NCBI GenBank assembly: GCA_947503625.1 | Contig: CANNEK010000002.1 | Coordinates: 124,001 to 188,000 of the forward strand | Direction of reading: 5' to 3' | Source of the DNA: an uncultured Kordiimonas sp. | GTDB lineage: Bacteria > Pseudomonadota > Alphaproteobacteria > Sphingomonadales > Kordiimonadaceae | Length of the DNA: 64,000 nucleotides | Part shown: positions 25,729-34,102 of the stretch, piece after piece | How the letters are laid out: every line of letters starts with the position of its first letter | How positions within the stretch are numbered: the first letter of the stretch is position 1 | The notes under the pieces: model-generated | The model's input: the letters and a program-made list of their open reading frames with translations, nothing else | The model's database searches: none | Told to the model about the DNA's origin: nothing | Program-made: the position numbers and the translations under genes

Positions 25729-26406
25729 TCAAAGCCAGGTTGAAAAGTCCTTCAATGGCTTTTTGTCAATATCCGGCACTTTTACCTCGTCTGCAGGGTA
25801 CCCGGCCACAACCAGCATGGTTGCATGCTCGTTTTTGGGGCGGCCGCACAGTTCGTTTAAAAAACCCATGGGGGACGGCGTGTGCGTTAGCGTCGCCAGG
25901 CCGGCGTTATGCAACGCTGCGATCAGGAAACCGGACGCAAGGCCGGCGCTTTCATGCACATAATAGTTTTTGGTGCGCTCTCCCGTTGCTTCATCAAGGC
26001 CATACGACTGGCGGAAAACCGCAATCAACCAGGGCGCTGTTTCAAGGAAAGGCTTGTGTTCGTCTGTGCCAAAGGGCACGAGATCTTCCAGCCATTCTTC
26101 TGACGCACGGCCTCCATAAAAATCGCGCTCTTCCTGCTCTGCAGCTTCTCTGAATTTTGCTTTCATGGCCGGGTCAGAGATCGCAGCAAAATGCCATGGC
26201 TGTTTGTTGGCACCTGAGGGGGCCCTGCCAGCCGTCAGTATGGCGTTTTCAATAACCTCGCGCGGCACATCCCTGTCAGAGAAATCGCGCACGGTCCTGC
26301 GGCGCTTCATCAGGTCGAGGAAATCGGCGGACCGTTTCAGCATTTCGTCCGGTTCGCGGTGAATGAAGGTGGTGTGGTCAACAAACTTGGCCTCTGACAT
26401 GGGCAA
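25729..26406 (-). CDS. Nitroreductase-family FMN enzyme (iodotyrosine-deiodinase-like)
   Basis: A 225-residue flavoprotein. FMN-binding motifs are in place: KRRRTVRDFSDRDVP near 34-48, APSGANKQPWHF near 62-73, and a late LTHTPSPMGFL segment typical of the iodotyrosine-deiodinase branch. The lid helix region RDFYGGRASEEWLEDL also fits this branch. Bacterial members reductively dehalogenate halotyrosines or reduce other aromatics using NAD(P)H. The stop lies 9 nt from the convergent MipA/OmpV stop. A strong dyad just upstream of its start suggests regulation. Confidence 0.88.
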   Translation of the reverse strand: MPMSEAKFVDHTTFIHREPDEMLKRSADFLDLMKRRRTVRDFSDRDVPREVIENAILTAGRAPSGANKQPWHFAAISDPAMKAKFREAAEQEERDFYGGRASEEWLEDLVPFGTDEHKPFLETAPWLIAVFRQSYGLDEATGERTKNYYVHESAGLASGFLIAALHNAGLATLTHTPSPMGFLNELCGRPKNEHATMLVVAGYPADEVKVPDIDKKPLKDFSTWL

Positions 26407-26422
26407 TGCTCTCGATCTGCGT

Positions 26423-26443
26423 AGGTTAATTTACCTGTGGTAA
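26423..26443. promoter_or_regulatory. Overlapping dyads in divergent nitroreductase/serine-hydrolase promoter
   Basis: AGGT-taattt-ACCT (26423-26436) overlaps TTACC-tgt-GGTAA (26431-26443). The sites begin 16 nt upstream of the nitroreductase start and about 75 nt upstream of the divergent GTG at 26520. This looks like an operator for a TetR/MarR-type repressor; no such gene is in the neighbourhood. Basis is symmetry and position only. Confidence 0.45.
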
Positions 26444-26519
26444 GTTTTTTGGTGTTAAGGCTTAATAGGCGAGCACGCATGCGCAAGGCAATGATGAAAA
26501 GGGTTTAGCGATAAAAGCC

Positions 26520-28277
26520 GTGGCCAAACAGTTTCTTACAAGTGGACAGGATGCACTGGAACGCCTGCTGGTTTGCGCAGTATTGGTTTTTTCTTTCACT
26601 GTCCCGCTGCTTGCGCAGGGAATAGTCCTGAAGCCCGCAGATGTTCTTGGTCCTCTGAACGAAGAGGCAGGCAATGTGCAGGTTTTTTATTTGAACGGGC
26701 TGGACACTCACGGGCTGGAAATCTTCGGGGACAGACCCGTCGAAACTGGAAGTTTCAGCAAGACACTTTTGGCCTTGCTGACCCTAAGACTGGTAGATCA
26801 GGGAACCATCTCGCTCGACACGACGGTTTCCGACCTTCTGCCGGATGTCGTGCCTGAAGATGCTTTTCAGGCGGCGATCACCATCCGACATCTGCTGCAA
26901 GAGATTGCAGGCTTTGCGACACCTCCACTCTCACTTGAGCATCGACAACTTCGCGCGCCCTATACGGATGATCAGTTGCGGCGATTTGCTATTCGCCAAC
27001 GAAGCCCGGCACAGCTCAGTACACACGACCCGGTAGGCTGGGCGGTTCTGATCAGGGCGCTCGAATCTGCGAGCGGGCGAACACTCGCTGATCTGCTGAT
27101 TGACGAAATCCAGACACCGCTTGCCATAAACGACCAGGCGCTGGTGGTCCGACAATGGTCTTTCGCCGCAACCTCCATGCCTGTTAAAGCAACCCTGACA
27201 ACAGGGGCGCTTGCAACAGTTGCGCGGCTGCTGATCCGTAACCGCGACAGGGCAAATCAGCTTTTTTTGTCTCGCGCGTCCTATCAGGCGATGATTTCCG
27301 GCGCAGCGGCTTTCAGATTGCATCCGGATGCCAATCCTGCCTCGTTGGGGTTGCGGTTAAAAGGTGGGGGAAAACAACGCTGGATGGAACCGCTGAACGC
27401 TCAGTGTGACGAGCCGTTTGGGTTGACCGCCTTTCCCAGAGAAGGCGTTGTGTTTATCGGCATTGGACCGGGGCCATGTACACCAGTCAGCGTAAGGGCC
27501 GTCAGCCTTGAGCAGGCATCCGCCTTTTTCCCGGGGCGCCCATTGCCGCAAACGGATGGACCGCCGCTGGCACGCCCCAGCAAGCTGGAAGGGCGTTATA
27601 TCACTGCCGAACAATCCCCTGCTGCACTTGCAGACCGATTGACTGTTATGGAATCAGAGGCCATCAACATATTTGGCTACAACGGAGATGAGGTTCGCTT
27701 TCGCCGCACTGGCGGTATGGTGGAAATCTACACACAGGCACAAGCGTACCAGTTCAGCGGCCAGCGCGCAGGCACAGCGCCTCTTCTGTTCAGTCCATTC
27801 AAACTTGGCGGATATCTGAAGGTTGGCGATCAAACCTATCGCCGGGCCGATATTCTTGGGGCAACAGCACCACTGAAAAGCATGATCCCGTGGGCGCTTC
27901 TGGTCCTCGCAACAGCGGGCTGTTACGCTGCCAGCACACGACCAAAGCCATGGCGGCGCATGGGGCAGTTTGCTCTGGCCGGCAGCCTCCTTGTTGCCAC
28001 GGGGCTATACGCAGAAATGCATTTCTGGCCTGCAGTCCTGTATGAAATGGGCCAGCCATGGCTGATCACTCTGTGGCGGTTTGGCTTAAACATCGGGCTT
28101 ATGCTCGTGCTTTCACTCCCTATGTTTGTTCTATCGTTTGCGCGCAAGAAAACCATCCCGACCCAAGGGGCCGCCATACTCATAGCGCCTCATCTGGTTG
28201 CTGTCGCCGTTTCCGCACTGGTAGTGTTTTTCACCCTGGTGCTTTGGGGCGTCGCCGGCACCTTTTCGCCCTATTGA
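26520..28277 (+). CDS. Membrane-anchored beta-lactamase-fold protein with altered active site
   Basis: A 585-residue protein. An N-terminal hydrophobic signal or anchor lies near 16-33. A beta-lactamase/class-C penicillin-binding fold spans about 50-300 and four hydrophobic segments lie near 455-580. The SxxK motif is intact in TGSFSKTLL (about residues 79-87), preceded by a typical substrate pocket. The second motif, Tyr-x-Asn in the family, aligns to His-Asp-Pro (STHDPVGWAVL near 162-172), so the catalytic Tyr is missing. Secreted serine hydrolases with this C-terminal four-helix membrane domain occur widely in bacteria but their substrates are unknown. The GTG start has a weak ribosome site, so the start is uncertain. 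Confidence 0.78.
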   Translation: MAKQFLTSGQDALERLLVCAVLVFSFTVPLLAQGIVLKPADVLGPLNEEAGNVQVFYLNGLDTHGLEIFGDRPVETGSFSKTLLALLTLRLVDQGTISLDTTVSDLLPDVVPEDAFQAAITIRHLLQEIAGFATPPLSLEHRQLRAPYTDDQLRRFAIRQRSPAQLSTHDPVGWAVLIRALESASGRTLADLLIDEIQTPLAINDQALVVRQWSFAATSMPVKATLTTGALATVARLLIRNRDRANQLFLSRASYQAMISGAAAFRLHPDANPASLGLRLKGGGKQRWMEPLNAQCDEPFGLTAFPREGVVFIGIGPGPCTPVSVRAVSLEQASAFFPGRPLPQTDGPPLARPSKLEGRYITAEQSPAALADRLTVMESEAINIFGYNGDEVRFRRTGGMVEIYTQAQAYQFSGQRAGTAPLLFSPFKLGGYLKVGDQTYRRADILGATAPLKSMIPWALLVLATAGCYAASTRPKPWRRMGQFALAGSLLVATGLYAEMHFWPAVLYEMGQPWLITLWRFGLNIGLMLVLSLPMFVLSFARKKTIPTQGAAILIAPHLVAVAVSALVVFFTLVLWGVAGTFSPY

Positions 28278-28390
28278 AGCCCCGATTGCTCTCCATCTTA
28301 TTGATGCTTGATTTTGCGCACTCGCCTGACTAGGGTCGCTGCCATGATTTTTGCGCCACTCCATAAGCGAATGTGCTGTCGAATGAGCCG

Positions 28391-28413
28391 CCCGGTTTCC
28401 ATTGGAGACCGGG
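28391..28413 (+). promoter_or_regulatory. Hairpin in the leader of the ACT-like/AlkA gene pair
   Basis: CCCGGT pairs with ACCGGG, extended by a T-G wobble and TCC/GGA around a 3-nt loop: 10 bp in all. It lies about 50 nt before the ATG at 28462 and no T-run follows. It may structure the 5' UTR or be chance; no attenuator logic is evident. Confidence 0.3.
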
Positions 28414-28461
28414 ACCTTGCCGTTCGACCACACCGCCATTCGCTTTTTGGAGTTGCCCCTC

Positions 28462-28713
28462 ATGGATGCATCCTTTCATAGATTTGATCTTTTGATCACC
28501 CGCTCACCGTCGGCTTTATTGACAATTCTCTCTGCTTTTGCCGATCTGTCCGTTGTGCCTGTCAGCGTCAAAACCCGCCAGCATATGAACTCGCTGCAAT
28601 CGGTCACGATTGTATTGAAGCAATTGGCGGACACTGACGCTCGTGGTATCGAGAAACAACTCAGGCACGATGCCGTCGTGCAAGCCATTAGCCTCGAACA
28701 TGTGATTACCTAG
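28462..28713 (+). CDS. Small ACT-like domain protein coupled to AlkA
   Basis: An 83-residue protein with the beta-alpha-beta-beta-alpha-beta rhythm of an ACT domain: HRFDLLITRSPSALLTILSAF, then VVPVSVKTR, then LQSVTIVLKQL, then LEHVIT. It recalls IlvM-type small subunits of acetolactate synthase, but no ilv gene is near and the match is by pattern only. Its TAG stop is immediately followed by the ATG of the glycosylase gene with no spacer, so translation is coupled. An upstream in-frame ATG at 28402 exists but would run through the leader hairpin. Function unknown. Confidence 0.6.
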   Translation: MDASFHRFDLLITRSPSALLTILSAFADLSVVPVSVKTRQHMNSLQSVTIVLKQLADTDARGIEKQLRHDAVVQAISLEHVIT

Positions 28714-29343
28714 ATGAACAACTTCCAGTTAACCAACACACACATCCGCGATCAGCTTTCTGAACTGGCAACAAAAGACCACCAGGTGGAAGCAGCGCTG
28801 GATCTGGTGGGTTTTCCGCCCGAGCGCGTGCGTGACCAGTCCTTCGGTATTTTCCTGCGGGTTATTGTAGGCCAGCAGCTCTCGGTGAAAGCCGCAGCCA
28901 CCATCTTTGGCCGAGTGGAAATGCTGGTGGGCGAAAATTCGGGCCCGGCGGACTTCTCGGAAATTCCTGATGATGCCTTGCGTACCGCGGGGCTATCCAA
29001 ACAGAAGATTGCCTACGTGCGCTCGCTGTGTGCCACAGTTAGTGACGGCACGCTCGACATCGCGGCGCTGCCCGGGCTGACGGATGAAGAGATTGTAGCG
29101 TCCATCACCGCCGTCAAGGGCCTGGGGGTCTGGAGCGCGCATATGTATATGCTCTCGTCGCTTGGTCGCCCGGATGTCTGGCCCGTAGGAGACCTTGCCG
29201 TGCGGGTCGGGGTTGGACGTATCATTGGGCTTGAGGAACGCCCGACTGAAAAAGAAACCCAGGAAATCGGTGAGCGCTGGAGACCCTATCGCAGCGCAAT
29301 TGCATTACTGGCTTGGCACTTCTATTCAAACGCGCCATTCTAG
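28714..29343 (+). CDS. DNA-3-methyladenine glycosylase, AlkA-type (HhH-GPD)
   Basis: A 209-residue base-excision-repair enzyme. The helix-hairpin-helix motif is VKGLGVWSAHM near 130-140, followed by the catalytic Asp in PVGDLAVRVG near 154-163. The N-terminal IVGQQLSVKAA pattern near 51-61 is typical of the AlkA/MAG branch. It lacks the extra N-terminal domain of E. coli AlkA, like many short bacterial homologues. It removes alkylated purines from DNA. It follows the ACT-like gene with no gap. Confidence 0.92.
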   Translation: MNNFQLTNTHIRDQLSELATKDHQVEAALDLVGFPPERVRDQSFGIFLRVIVGQQLSVKAAATIFGRVEMLVGENSGPADFSEIPDDALRTAGLSKQKIAYVRSLCATVSDGTLDIAALPGLTDEEIVASITAVKGLGVWSAHMYMLSSLGRPDVWPVGDLAVRVGVGRIIGLEERPTEKETQEIGERWRPYRSAIALLAWHFYSNAPF

Positions 29344-29379
29344 GGCTCTCAGAGCAACACCAATTCCCCGGAGAATGCC

Positions 29380-29850
29380 ATGACCGACTTCCTGAAGCTG
29401 ACCGATACACTTTCTGTTGCCCCGCAAATTTTCGAAGATGACATTACAAAAGCGGCCAGCGAAGGTTTTGGCATGATCATCAACAACCGCCCAGACGGCG
29501 AGGAAGCGGGCCAGCCGACCAATGCCGAACTTGCAGAGGTTGCGGCAAACCAGGGTATCAAGTGGGCCCATATCCCGGTTGTTGGCGGTCAACTGACCAT
29601 GGAAGGCATTGAACAGATGGCGTTTGCGCTCCGCGATGGTACAGGCGATAGCAGTGACGGCAGGGTTCTGGCCTACTGTCGTTCGGGCACGCGCTCGTGC
29701 ACGCTTTGGGGCCTTTCAGAAGCTTATACCGGCGGCATGGAAACAGACCGGATTTTGCACCTTGCCAGTAGCGCAGGTTATGACCTTTCCGGCATGGCAC
29801 CCACACTCGAGCACCTGCGCCAAAGCGCAGGCAGCCAGACACAGAGCTAG
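29380..29850 (+). CDS. TIGR01244/DUF442 phosphatase-like protein
   Basis: A 156-residue protein of the family often called beta-lactamase-hydrolase-like or TIGR01244 sulfur transferase. It is built like a dual-specificity phosphatase, with the P-loop CRSGTRS near residues 104-110 carrying the nucleophilic Cys and Arg. FGMIINNRPDGEEAGQP near 30-46 is the other family signature. GGAG lies 7 nt before the ATG. In other bacteria the domain is often next to or fused with sulfide dioxygenase-like proteins; none is here. Its stop overlaps the convergent oligopeptidase stop by 4 nt (CTAG). Confidence 0.88.
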   Translation: MTDFLKLTDTLSVAPQIFEDDITKAASEGFGMIINNRPDGEEAGQPTNAELAEVAANQGIKWAHIPVVGGQLTMEGIEQMAFALRDGTGDSSDGRVLAYCRSGTRSCTLWGLSEAYTGGMETDRILHLASSAGYDLSGMAPTLEHLRQSAGSQTQS

Positions 29851-31979
29851 GGCTTTACGCCAAAGCAGTTCATCAGGAACATATATTCCTCGGCGACTTC
29901 ATAGTAACGCTCGAACCGGCCGGACTTTCCACCGTGACCCGCGCCCATGTTGATTTTCATCAACAGCAGGTTGTCATCGGTCTTGAGGTTGCGCAATCTG
30001 GCCGTCCATTTCGCGGGCTCCCAATAGGTAACACGCGGGTCGTTTAGGCCACCGGTTACCAGCATCGGCGGATAATCTTTGCTGGCTAAATTACTGTAAG
30101 GACAGTAATTTTTGATGGTTTGATAGGCTTTTTCGTCTTCAATAGGGTTGCCCCATTCGGGCCATTCGATGGGCGTGAGCGGCAGATCAGCATCCAGCAT
30201 GGTGTTCAGCACGTCGACAAACGGCACGTGCAATACGGCGCCTTTAAACAGCTCCGGTGCCTGATTAAGCACAGCGCCCATCAGTTCACCGCCAGCGCTG
30301 CCGCCTGAAATACTGATGCCGCCGGGCACGGCGTAACCTTGTGCTGTCAGGGCTCTCGCGACATCGACGAAGTCATTGAAAGTATTGGTCCTTTTCTCGA
30401 GTTTACCGGCATTGTACCAACCCTTGCCAAGTTCATCGCCGCCGCGGATATGCGCAATGGCGTAAATAAAACCACGATCAAGAAGCGATAGTCGAGGTGC
30501 CGAAAAAGACGGACTCATGCCAAGGCCGTAGGCACCGTACCCATATAAGTGCATGGGAGCATTGGTGTTTTTCTGCCAGTCAGCCTTGTAGATCAGGCTG
30601 ACGGGAACGCGGGCACCGTCGCGAGCGGTGACCATCAAACGCTCGGACCGATATTGGCTGCGGTCATAGCCTGAAGGGATCTCCTGCACCTTGCGCACAA
30701 TGGCCTCGCCCGGCTGCAAAGCCTTGCTGACCGGGATATCAAGCACGGTTGGTGGTGTCAGAAGACTGGAAAACGAAAGGCGGACAAAACCCTGATCGGG
30801 TTCATCGTTGTTGTCTAGCCCAACTTCATAAACCGCTTCCTGCATGGGGATCTGTGTGGCGCTTCCATCCCACGACAGCAGCGTTATCTGATCCAGTCCA
30901 TCAATGCGGTCCTCTACTACAATGAAGCCGTCGAATGCCTGACAACCATGGATATAACGCGTGTTTGTGCCTGAAAGTTGTTCAAGCCAACTATCTTCAC
31001 CCGGCATTTCGCCAGTGGTGAAGATGCCATAGTTTTCATGGTTTTTATTGGAACGAACCACAAAGCGGCCCCCGGCATGATCCACGCTATAATCATGGTT
31101 TTCCCGGCGTTCACTGATCAAAAAAGGAGTAAAACTTGCCAAAAAAGCGGTCGAACCCGTCGTTTCCGTAGCCAAACTCGCCTTTTTCAGACCCAGAACC
31201 CGGTTTTCCGCGGTCACATGGTCGGCGGTGCGAATGACCAGATAGTCATTTGATGAGCTGGCATGAATATGCACAAAAAAGCTCGATGCGGTTTCTTCAT
31301 ACACAACCGGGTCGTTGTTGCCGCCAAGGTGGTGCGCCCGCACCTGGTAGGGTCGCCATTCCCTTGATACCCGGACGTAGAAAAATGTCTGGCTGTCGCT
31401 GGCCCATACCAGTTCGCCAGACGTTTCTTCAATGCTGTCGGAAAGTCGTTCTCCGGTCTTCAGGTCCCTGACTGCAACGGTGAAACGCTCGGACCCGTTG
31501 GTGTCTGCACTGGTTGCCAGATAGCGCCCGTCGGGGCTGACAACAAGCGCGCCGAGCTTGAAATATTCCAGGCCGTCTGCAGCGGTGTTTTCATCATAGA
31601 GAATATCCCACGCGGCCCCTGAAAACGGGTCATCGGTTCGTGGGCGGAAATACCAGGTACGATATTGCTTGCCCGGCGTGAAAGCCCAGCGGAAATCGTA
31701 AGGCCCCCGCTGCCAGGGCACACTTTCGTCGTCCTCGCGCACCCTGCCCTTGATCTCGTTGAACAACGCATCAATAGCGGGCTTGTCTTCTTTTGTTACG
31801 GATTCGTAATAGTCATTTTCTGCCGATAGATATGACAGAACTTCCTGATCGGTTACGTCAGGATAGCCGGGGTCCTTTAGCCAGAAGTACGGATCTTCCA
31901 TGGTGTCGCCGTGATGGCTGAAACTGTGCGGTTTGGTGGCCGCAACGGGAGCGGCAAGGGATTTGGGCGCTTTGAGCAT
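29847..31979 (-). CDS. ptrB: Oligopeptidase B (S9A family)
   Basis: A 710-residue cytosolic serine peptidase cleaving after Arg or Lys in short peptides. The N-terminus carries the family opener HHGDTMEDPYFWLKD, followed by the beta-propeller. The catalytic domain starts near 430. The triad is visible as Ser in SISGGSAGGE, Asp in GGLNDPRV and His in GAGHGGKSGR. YGYGAYGLGMSPSFS is typical of PtrB. The start was set at ATG 31979; ATGs at 32018/32015 after GGTGAGG are alternatives adding about 13 residues. No signal peptide is seen. It lies divergent from the aminopeptidase P gene. Confidence 0.92.
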   Translation of the reverse strand: MLKAPKSLAAPVAATKPHSFSHHGDTMEDPYFWLKDPGYPDVTDQEVLSYLSAENDYYESVTKEDKPAIDALFNEIKGRVREDDESVPWQRGPYDFRWAFTPGKQYRTWYFRPRTDDPFSGAAWDILYDENTAADGLEYFKLGALVVSPDGRYLATSADTNGSERFTVAVRDLKTGERLSDSIEETSGELVWASDSQTFFYVRVSREWRPYQVRAHHLGGNNDPVVYEETASSFFVHIHASSSNDYLVIRTADHVTAENRVLGLKKASLATETTGSTAFLASFTPFLISERRENHDYSVDHAGGRFVVRSNKNHENYGIFTTGEMPGEDSWLEQLSGTNTRYIHGCQAFDGFIVVEDRIDGLDQITLLSWDGSATQIPMQEAVYEVGLDNNDEPDQGFVRLSFSSLLTPPTVLDIPVSKALQPGEAIVRKVQEIPSGYDRSQYRSERLMVTARDGARVPVSLIYKADWQKNTNAPMHLYGYGAYGLGMSPSFSAPRLSLLDRGFIYAIAHIRGGDELGKGWYNAGKLEKRTNTFNDFVDVARALTAQGYAVPGGISISGGSAGGELMGAVLNQAPELFKGAVLHVPFVDVLNTMLDADLPLTPIEWPEWGNPIEDEKAYQTIKNYCPYSNLASKDYPPMLVTGGLNDPRVTYWEPAKWTARLRNLKTDDNLLLMKINMGAGHGGKSGRFERYYEVAEEYMFLMNCFGVKP

Positions 31980-32153
31980 ACTATCTTCTTCTGGTCTTGA
32001 AGGACATACGGGCATCATGAACCTCACCCCTAGAAGAACCATCCGGTCCTGTAAAGCAAAAGTCCGCTTGCAATCCTGTGGGGGCACAGGCACAAACATT
32101 GCCGAACACGGGCGCGGTGGGCACCGCACAAATCAAGGCTGGACAGGACCGAC

Positions 32154-33959
32154 ATGACAACAAACCCTGAAAATATGAGCGCATTGCGCGCCGAGCTGAA
32201 ATCACGCGGCCTGAACGGCTTTATCGTGCCCCTGACGGACGAGCATATGAGCGAATATGTCGGTGCCTATGCGGGCAGGCTTGGCTGGCTTACCGGGTTT
32301 GGTGGCAGTGCAGGCAATGCTGCAGTGCTGACAGACAGCGCAGCCATTTTTGTTGATGGCCGCTACACCCTGCAAGTACGCGAGCAGGTCAATGCCGATA
32401 TTTTCGCCCCCCTGCATTTTCAGGAATATCCCCTGCTGAAGTGGGTCGCAGACCATGCCGGTGAAGGCGCGAAAGTAGGATACGACCCCGAACTTGCCAC
32501 CATCGGCTGGGTAGAGGACGCGGCCGCACAGCTTGCCAAAGCAGGCATTGAGCTGGTGGCGGTTGACCGCAACCCCATCGATGCCGTGTGGACCGCCCGG
32601 CCCGCGGAACCGCTGAACCCTGTTGCTGCCCACGATGACAGATATGCAGGCCGGACGGCGGCTGAAAAACGCGCTGATGTTGCGGACGTGCTTGCAGCCG
32701 AAGGCGCAGACGCCGCCGTTATCACCATGCTGGACAGTGTGGCCTGGGCCTTCAACATCCGATCGAAAGACGTGGAAAACACACCGGTTGCGCATGCCTT
32801 TGCTGTTTTGCGCGCCGACGAAAGCGCCACGCTGTTCGTCAACCCGGAAAAAATGAATGAGGCCGTGCGCACCGCCCTTGGCAACCGGGTTTCTATAGAA
32901 CCGCGCAGTGCTTTTTACACGCATCTGGCAGAGCTGGGCGCCGAGGGCAAAACCGTGCTGGTGGACCGGGTGACCAACAACGCCAAAATCTTCAAAACGC
33001 TGGTTGATGCCGGCGCGGCTCTGGTGGAAGGCGAAGACCCCTGCATCCTGCCGAAGGCCGTGAAAAACACCACAGAGCAGCAAGGCGCGCGCGACGCACA
33101 CATCCGTGACGGTGCCGCCATCACAGAATTTCTTCACTGGCTTTCTGTGGAGGCCCCAACCGGCACCGTCGATGAACTGAAAGCGGTTGCCAAGCTTTGG
33201 TCGTTCCGCCAGAAGCGTGACCTGATCACAGACAACAGCTTCGACACCATCTCGGCTGCCGGGCCGAACGGCGCGCACTGTCACTATCGGGTGGACGAAA
33301 ACAGCAACCTGCCGCTTGAGATGAACAGCCTGTATCTTGTTGACAGCGGCGGCCAGTATCTGGACGGCACCACCGACATCACCCGCACCATCGCGGTGGG
33401 CAAGCCCACCGATGAAATGCGCGAGAATTTCACCCGCGTGCTCAAAGGGCATATTGCGCTCGCCACCGCAAAGTTCCCGAAAGGCACACCGGGCATGGCG
33501 CTCGATGCGCTGGCGCGCCGTCCCTTGTGGGACATCGGCCTTGATTATGACCATGGCACCGGCCACGGCGTTGGCTCTTTCCTTGCGGTGCACGAAGGCC
33601 CGCAGCGTATTGCCAAAGGCAGTTCCGATGTGGCGCTGGAGCCGGGCATGATCCTTTCGAACGAGCCGGGCTACTATAAAGCGCACGAGTATGGCATTCG
33701 CATTGAAAACCTGGTGCTGGTAACAGCAGCCTCCACAGACCCGGAAGACCGGGGCATGATGCAGTTTGAAACGCTGACGCACGCGCCCATTGACCGCAAT
33801 CTGGTGAATACCAGCCTGCTGACTAAGGGCGAACTGGCGTGGCTGAACGCCTATCATGCTGATGTGTTCAGGAAGATCAGCCCGCTTGTAGACGGCGACG
33901 CACTGGCGTGGCTGGAGGCTGCGACAGAGGCGATAAAGACTGACTTTCGGCTCACCTGA
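32154..33959 (+). CDS. Aminopeptidase P (Xaa-Pro aminopeptidase, M24B, long form)
   Basis: A 601-residue three-domain enzyme of the cytosolic eukaryote-like APP1 type. Two creatinase-like N-terminal domains are followed by the catalytic pita-bread fold from about residue 310. Metal ligands are visible: Asp in YLVDSGGQYLDG and TTDITRT, His in HGTGHGVG, Glu in LSNEPGYY and GIRIENL. It releases the N-terminal residue next to proline. AGGA sits 5 nt before the ATG; no signal peptide. With PtrB on the other strand it forms a cytosolic peptide-degradation pair. The GC-rich codon use leaves long open frames on the opposite strand, which are artefacts. Confidence 0.94.
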   Translation: MTTNPENMSALRAELKSRGLNGFIVPLTDEHMSEYVGAYAGRLGWLTGFGGSAGNAAVLTDSAAIFVDGRYTLQVREQVNADIFAPLHFQEYPLLKWVADHAGEGAKVGYDPELATIGWVEDAAAQLAKAGIELVAVDRNPIDAVWTARPAEPLNPVAAHDDRYAGRTAAEKRADVADVLAAEGADAAVITMLDSVAWAFNIRSKDVENTPVAHAFAVLRADESATLFVNPEKMNEAVRTALGNRVSIEPRSAFYTHLAELGAEGKTVLVDRVTNNAKIFKTLVDAGAALVEGEDPCILPKAVKNTTEQQGARDAHIRDGAAITEFLHWLSVEAPTGTVDELKAVAKLWSFRQKRDLITDNSFDTISAAGPNGAHCHYRVDENSNLPLEMNSLYLVDSGGQYLDGTTDITRTIAVGKPTDEMRENFTRVLKGHIALATAKFPKGTPGMALDALARRPLWDIGLDYDHGTGHGVGSFLAVHEGPQRIAKGSSDVALEPGMILSNEPGYYKAHEYGIRIENLVLVTAASTDPEDRGMMQFETLTHAPIDRNLVNTSLLTKGELAWLNAYHADVFRKISPLVDGDALAWLEAATEAIKTDFRLT

Positions 33960-33972
33960 GTTCGACAGCCAG

Positions 33973-34017
33973 TGAGTCACCTTGACTCATACTGCAAGGA
34001 ACTCTTAGTGTACTAAG
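33973..34017. promoter_or_regulatory. Two dyads upstream of the SIR2-NTPase gene
   Basis: TGAGTCA-cct-TGACTCA (33973-33989) and CTTAGT-gt-ACTAAG (34004-34017) are perfect inverted repeats in the AT-rich promoter region of the defence-like gene. The first begins 14 nt after the aminopeptidase stop. No T-run follows, so neither is a standard terminator. A regulator site is possible; the first could also be a weak transcription-blocking hairpin. Confidence 0.4.
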
Positions 34018-34102
34018 TATATTAAGGTCGGTAGGGTCGATGATTATAGTAAGCCAAGAGTATGCATTATAGTTTGACAAACTAGCTTGTAAGGAACACA
34101 TC

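Noticed and set aside
28344-28480. A leader-peptide attenuator before the ACT-like gene
   Set aside because: The short frame carries no run of a regulatory amino acid, and the hairpin lacks a T-run and competing stems.
32202-33980. A 592-codon open frame on the minus strand opposite aminopeptidase P
   Set aside because: It mirrors a GC-rich M24 gene with complete active-site motifs; the antisense translation is rich in His, Arg and Val with no family motif, typical of a shadow frame.
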